A stretch of 8,160 nt of DNA from Flavipsychrobacter sp964461535 (GTDB taxonomy: Bacteria; Bacteroidota; Bacteroidia; Chitinophagales; Chitinophagaceae): positions 1 to 8,160 of the forward strand of contig CAYWUY010000102.1 of assembly GCA_964461535.1 (NCBI GenBank), in the 5' to 3' direction. Under the pieces are notes generated by a model. The model was not told the DNA's origin. It made no database searches and was given only the letters and a program-made list of their open reading frames with translations. A program made the translations under genes and the position numbers. Shown one piece after another: positions 5,717-8,160 of this stretch. Every line of letters begins with the position of its first letter. Position 1 is the first letter of the stretch.

Positions 5717-7027
5717 ATGAAGTCTAATCTAAAAAGAGATGCTATTTCCATTTACTACTCATTTGTAATATTGCTTCATTATATCAGGAGAAATTACGCA
5801 ACATGCCTTACCCACATTGCAAGAATTGAAATGTTGGAATCTAACATAAGCGGACCGCTTAGTAGGCTTCTGTTTAACATACTTAATACAAAATATCATG
5901 CAAGTGATATTATAAACAGTAAAGATCCTTTTGTAGAGGCTGTTAGGCGAAGGTTTACAGATGAACAGCAAAAAGATTTTTTAAGGTTCAACATAATAGT
6001 TTTGAAACCTTATGTTTCTCCAATGCAGAAAGGAGTTATTCGCCTTAAGTATACCGAAATTATTAATGCATTTCCTTTTTTATTCGACATAGATAAAATT
6101 CAAGATAGGTATCATATTGTGTTAGAGCCTAGTTGGGAGTCACCTTATCAGATGTATTATAAACTCTACAGTAACCGTTCAAATATATATGTTCAGTCAT
6201 TAAGCGAGAGGGAGGTGTTAATAGATAGAAATCACGGCTTTATAGATGTTCCTTTATGTGCCGGTGATTGGATTCATGAAGATAAATTTTCATTAAAAGG
6301 AGAGGCGCAAGTGATATACGATTTTTGTTGTATATCCAACTTTATACCGTTTAAAAGACACGAATTTCTATTCTCTGCATTATCTAAACATTGGAAGGGG
6401 AAGTTAAAATTCGCTCTAGTAGCCTCAAGTAAAATAGGAAATGATAAAAATTGGATTGAAGGATTAATAGCAAAGTATAAATTAAATGCTGAGGTAGATT
6501 ATTATATAGACGTAAGTGCACAAAAGATAGCTCAGGTTTTAAGGCAGTCTAAATGTCATGTTTTATGTTCTTTAAGAGAAGGTGCAAACAAAGCTAACTT
6601 TGAAAGTATGTTTGTTGGCACACCTGTGGTAGTGCACAAAAATCATATTGGTTTTCCGGGTTTTAGGTTCAATAATAATATGGTTGTTACTTATACTAAC
6701 GAGCAAAATCTAATTGAAGCTATACACAAGGCATCTACTCTTGATAGGGAGCAGATATACTATGCATCACATAGCCTGATTGGAAGTTATAATGCTACAA
6801 AAATTCTTAACGATATAATTAAGCAGAAAGAATTAGAAAGTGGAAATCAGTGGTCTACTGATATCATTAGAACTGTAAATATTGTGCATGCTTTCTACTA
6901 TGATGGTAAAGATGTTGAATTGTGTACCAATGACTACGATTATATTAACTCTTGTGCATTAGTTAAGTCTACTTATGAAAGAGATCTTGCCTATGCTAGA
7001 TTTCTTCAATCTTATACCCTGAATTAA
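5717..7027 (+). CDS. GT-B fold glycosyltransferase, GT4-like (orphan)
   Basis: The 436-residue product has a recognisable GT-B C-terminal, donor-binding half. A segment CCISNFIPFKRHEFLFSAL (204-222) corresponds to the strand and basic loop that contact the nucleotide-sugar phosphates (K213/R214). It is followed by a Rossmann-like FALVASS (232-238) and then SLREGANKANFESMFVGTPV (285-304), which contains the retaining-enzyme EX7E motif with E288 and E296. Residues 1-200 are the expected acceptor-binding half, but I do not recognise a specific family there; LEPSW (136-140) looks like the end of that domain. About 65 residues after the donor domain (370-436) are an extra tail. No signal peptide or convincing membrane helix is present, although residues 11-23 are hydrophobic. 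Donor and acceptor cannot be told. The gene is more AT-rich than uvrA or lolD and has no polysaccharide genes beside it, suggesting acquired DNA. Confidence 0.85.
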   Translation: MKSNLKRDAISIYYSFVILLHYIRRNYATCLTHIARIEMLESNISGPLSRLLFNILNTKYHASDIINSKDPFVEAVRRRFTDEQQKDFLRFNIIVLKPYVSPMQKGVIRLKYTEIINAFPFLFDIDKIQDRYHIVLEPSWESPYQMYYKLYSNRSNIYVQSLSEREVLIDRNHGFIDVPLCAGDWIHEDKFSLKGEAQVIYDFCCISNFIPFKRHEFLFSALSKHWKGKLKFALVASSKIGNDKNWIEGLIAKYKLNAEVDYYIDVSAQKIAQVLRQSKCHVLCSLREGANKANFESMFVGTPVVVHKNHIGFPGFRFNNNMVVTYTNEQNLIEAIHKASTLDREQIYYASHSLIGSYNATKILNDIIKQKELESGNQWSTDIIRTVNIVHAFYYDGKDVELCTNDYDYINSCALVKSTYERDLAYARFLQSYTLN

Positions 7028-7168
7028 ATATTGCTCTAGTTTAGCCTATTTTCATTTGATGTTATTATTTATAGCTATAACGGTTAAAGATATATGGCTA
7101 TTAACATGTGAGTGATATAAGCTTAGTTAGATTAATTTATATGTAGTCTTATTGTTTGCACATCATAA

Positions 7169-7282
7169 ATTATCGGCCTTTCATTAGCCAACAATCATGG
7201 CTTTTTAATATCTGCTAAACCCGGCTTTTACAAATATGAAATAGATAACCCTGATGAATATTGGACTTTTAAGTTGTACTAG
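7169..7282 (+). pseudogene. Possible C-terminal gene remnant (37 sense codons, no start)
   Basis: The frame opens after a TAA at 7166-7168 and closes at TAG 7280-7282, with no ATG, GTG or TTG in a useful position. The translation looks protein-like rather than random: it includes ANNHGFLISAKPGFYKYEID and ends NPDEYWTFKLY. I cannot assign it to a family. In DNA this AT-rich an open frame of 37 codons is not statistically surprising, so this is a weak suggestion of a decayed gene whose front part is lost. Confidence 0.22.
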
Positions 7283-7317
7283 TACTTGCAAACATATATG
7301 TTGCATAGCAAACTATG
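7276..7317. repeat. Cluster of three adjacent palindromes upstream of the exported-protein gene
   Basis: Three dyads lie side by side. The first is a perfect GTACTAGTAC (7276-7285). The second is a near-perfect 19-base dyad, TGCAA-A-CATATATG-TTGCA (7287-7305), with one extra A in the left arm. The third is a stem-loop, CATAG-CAAA-CTATG (7304-7308 and 7313-7317). They end 27 bases before the candidate -7 box of the downstream gene, so regulator binding is possible. No known site is recognised. Confidence 0.4.
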
Positions 7318-7343
7318 TGATTATGAATAGAAATGGTTATATT

Positions 7344-7351
7344 CACTTTTG
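7344..7351 (+). promoter_or_regulatory. Weak candidate -7 box for the exported-protein gene
   Basis: CACTTTTG matches TAnnTTTG except at the first base and ends 13 bases before ATG 7364, implying a leader of only a few bases. No -33 TTG is found at normal spacing. The box overlaps the in-frame TTG at 7349, which argues against that codon as the start. Confidence 0.3.
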
Positions 7352-7363
7352 AATTCTATTGTT

Positions 7364-8026
7364 ATGAAACTAAGATTACTATACTACTTTTTTTTTGTAC
7401 TTATTAGTTCTACTTCTTGTTATGCCCAAGATGATAAATTGAGTGACGAGTATTATGGTGACAGTTTGTTACACTCAAAGTATCTGTTCATAGGTAAATG
7501 TATATATTCTGGATATAGTGGTATGAATTGGCCTCCTGATGCATCTCTTCAACATTTTGAGGAGGTAATATGGTTGTCTATGAAGAATGGTGAGACAGAA
7601 AAGATATGTGAGTTTGCAGAGAAATATGCTCAAAGTATTAAGCCAGATATTTACTACGAACATAAGCTAGTGCTTACAAAGTGCTTTGAGATGGCTGATT
7701 CAATTTATGGTTTGCACTATGGAGATAAAATTCTGGGGCAATCAGGGGTTGGCAATAATGTAACCGAATTTTATGTTATGCCAATAAGTTACCTGAATAT
7801 AAAATTAGAGTATGATTTTGTCAATCAACCAGGAGAAATTACTCTATATAATCAATACGGTAAAGTACTGTTTAAATCAGCATTTCATAAAACCTCTAAG
7901 ATGATGGGTGTCTTATTACAACTGCAACATATTACAAAGCTGAAAGTGAAAATTAAGACACAGACTCCATCGTCAATGTGGCGATACTCTATAACCAAAG
8001 ATAAAAATCCGTATGTTATTGATTGA
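7364..8026 (+). CDS. Exported protein of unknown function
   Basis: The 220-residue product is not recognised. It begins with a clear Sec signal peptide: K2/R4, a hydrophobic core LLYYFFFVLI (5-14), a polar SSTSCYA region and a likely cleavage YA|QDD after residue 21, the AQ ending being common in Bacteroidota. C19 is not in a good lipobox, since S rather than L/V/I/A is at -3, so a lipoprotein is less likely. Residues 25-125 look mostly helical and contain three cysteines (C46, C82, C107) and many aromatic residues. Residues 138-220 look strand-rich, with repeated alternating hydrophobic stretches such as EITLYNQYGKVLF (158-170). It is expected in the periplasm, at the outer membrane or outside. 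ATG 7364 is chosen because it starts the signal peptide directly; the in-frame TTG at 7349 would put a non-basic leader before it. AT-rich codon use matches the glycosyltransferase next door. Confidence 0.7.
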   Translation: MKLRLLYYFFFVLISSTSCYAQDDKLSDEYYGDSLLHSKYLFIGKCIYSGYSGMNWPPDASLQHFEEVIWLSMKNGETEKICEFAEKYAQSIKPDIYYEHKLVLTKCFEMADSIYGLHYGDKILGQSGVGNNVTEFYVMPISYLNIKLEYDFVNQPGEITLYNQYGKVLFKSAFHKTSKMMGVLLQLQHITKLKVKIKTQTPSSMWRYSITKDKNPYVID

Positions 8027-8160
8027 TAAAGAGTTTAGTTATATGGAAGAAACTTGATATTGACAATAGATAGTATTAAGAATTGTGTTCGCGTATTGCT
8101 TCTATAACTTTCATTATTAATCATTTAATACTTCTAACTTTCTAAAGGCTTGTATACTCT

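Larger units (their letters stand above)
7028..7363. other. AT-rich gene-free stretch with palindromes and a protein-like fragment
   Basis: These 336 bases hold no credible complete gene and no strong terminator for the glycosyltransferase. Two things stand out. One is a stop-free frame at 7169-7282 that reads like a protein C-terminus but has no usual start codon. The other is a run of three palindromes at 7276-7317. A 5-bp hairpin (AGCCA at 7186-7190 with TGGCT at 7198-7202, then Ts) is too weak to call a terminator. Confidence 0.6.

Noticed and set aside
5759..5971. 70-codon minus-strand open frame within the glycosyltransferase gene
   Set aside because: It is a shadow of the + strand gene with no family features.
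7186..7206. Small hairpin AGCCA/TGGCT followed by Ts as a terminator for the glycosyltransferase gene
   Set aside because: The stem is only 5 bp with a 7-base loop, lies about 160 bases past the stop codon and falls inside the protein-like fragment.
7475..7663. 62-codon minus-strand open frame within the exported-protein gene
   Set aside because: It is antisense to a gene with a clear signal peptide and shows no features of its own.
7958..8026. T9SS-type C-terminal sorting domain on the exported protein
   Set aside because: The segment LYNQYGKVLF superficially resembles part of such a domain, but it lies about 50 residues from the end and the terminal strand and lysine-rich motif are missing.
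8117..8160. Possible end of a minus-strand gene entering from the right, reading SIQAFRKLEVLND then stop
   Set aside because: Only 14 codons are visible. The reading is plausible, but an open stretch this short is expected by chance, so it cannot be called without the flanking sequence.
1..8160. CRISPR arrays, insertion sequences, toxin-antitoxin pairs, integrases or restriction systems
   Set aside because: I read both strands for direct-repeat arrays, terminal inverted repeats and the relevant protein motifs and saw none.

Overview
The window looks like chromosomal DNA of a member of the Bacteroidota, possibly a Chitinophagaceae-like bacterium. Three things point there. The small acidic DUF2795 protein is of a type I associate with this phylum. 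UvrA and LolD read like Bacteroidota versions. Several genes are preceded by boxes resembling the phylum's sigma-ABfr-type promoter (TTTG or TTG, about 18-20 bases, then TAnnTTTG), and no clear Shine-Dalgarno sequence is needed to explain the starts. No species can be named from the sequence alone.

Layout. Bases 1-60 hold a rho-independent terminator of a gene that lies to the left. A complete uvrA (175-3012, +) follows; it encodes the damage-recognition ATPase of nucleotide excision repair. Convergent to it is a LOG-family nucleotide phosphoribohydrolase gene (3045-3626, -). Upstream of that, on the same strand but behind its own terminator, is a small DUF2795 gene (3747-3968, -). A divergent intergenic region then leads to lolD (4161-4844, +), an ABC ATPase for lipoprotein export. 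It is followed by a four-helix DUF4345 membrane protein (4923-5342, +), a tRNA with a CAT anticodon that is most likely tRNA-Ile2 (5429-5505, +), and a strong terminator (5510-5538).

Right of the tRNA the sequence becomes visibly richer in A+T, gene density falls, and the genes stop being recognisable core functions. This part carries an orphan GT-B glycosyltransferase (5717-7027, +), a 336-base gene-free stretch with a cluster of palindromes and a protein-like fragment, and an unrecognised exported protein (7364-8026, +). It looks like an accessory patch beside a tRNA gene.

The left-hand genes are housekeeping functions that act independently: DNA repair, nucleotide metabolism, envelope lipoprotein transport and decoding of AUA. 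They are not an operon or a joint system. I did not find a convincing undescribed system. The points most worth checking are the missing cysteine in the first zinc module of UvrA, the AT-rich block beside the tRNA with its two orphan genes, the palindrome cluster at 7276-7317, and the recurring placement of TTTG promoter boxes over apparent upstream TTG start codons.
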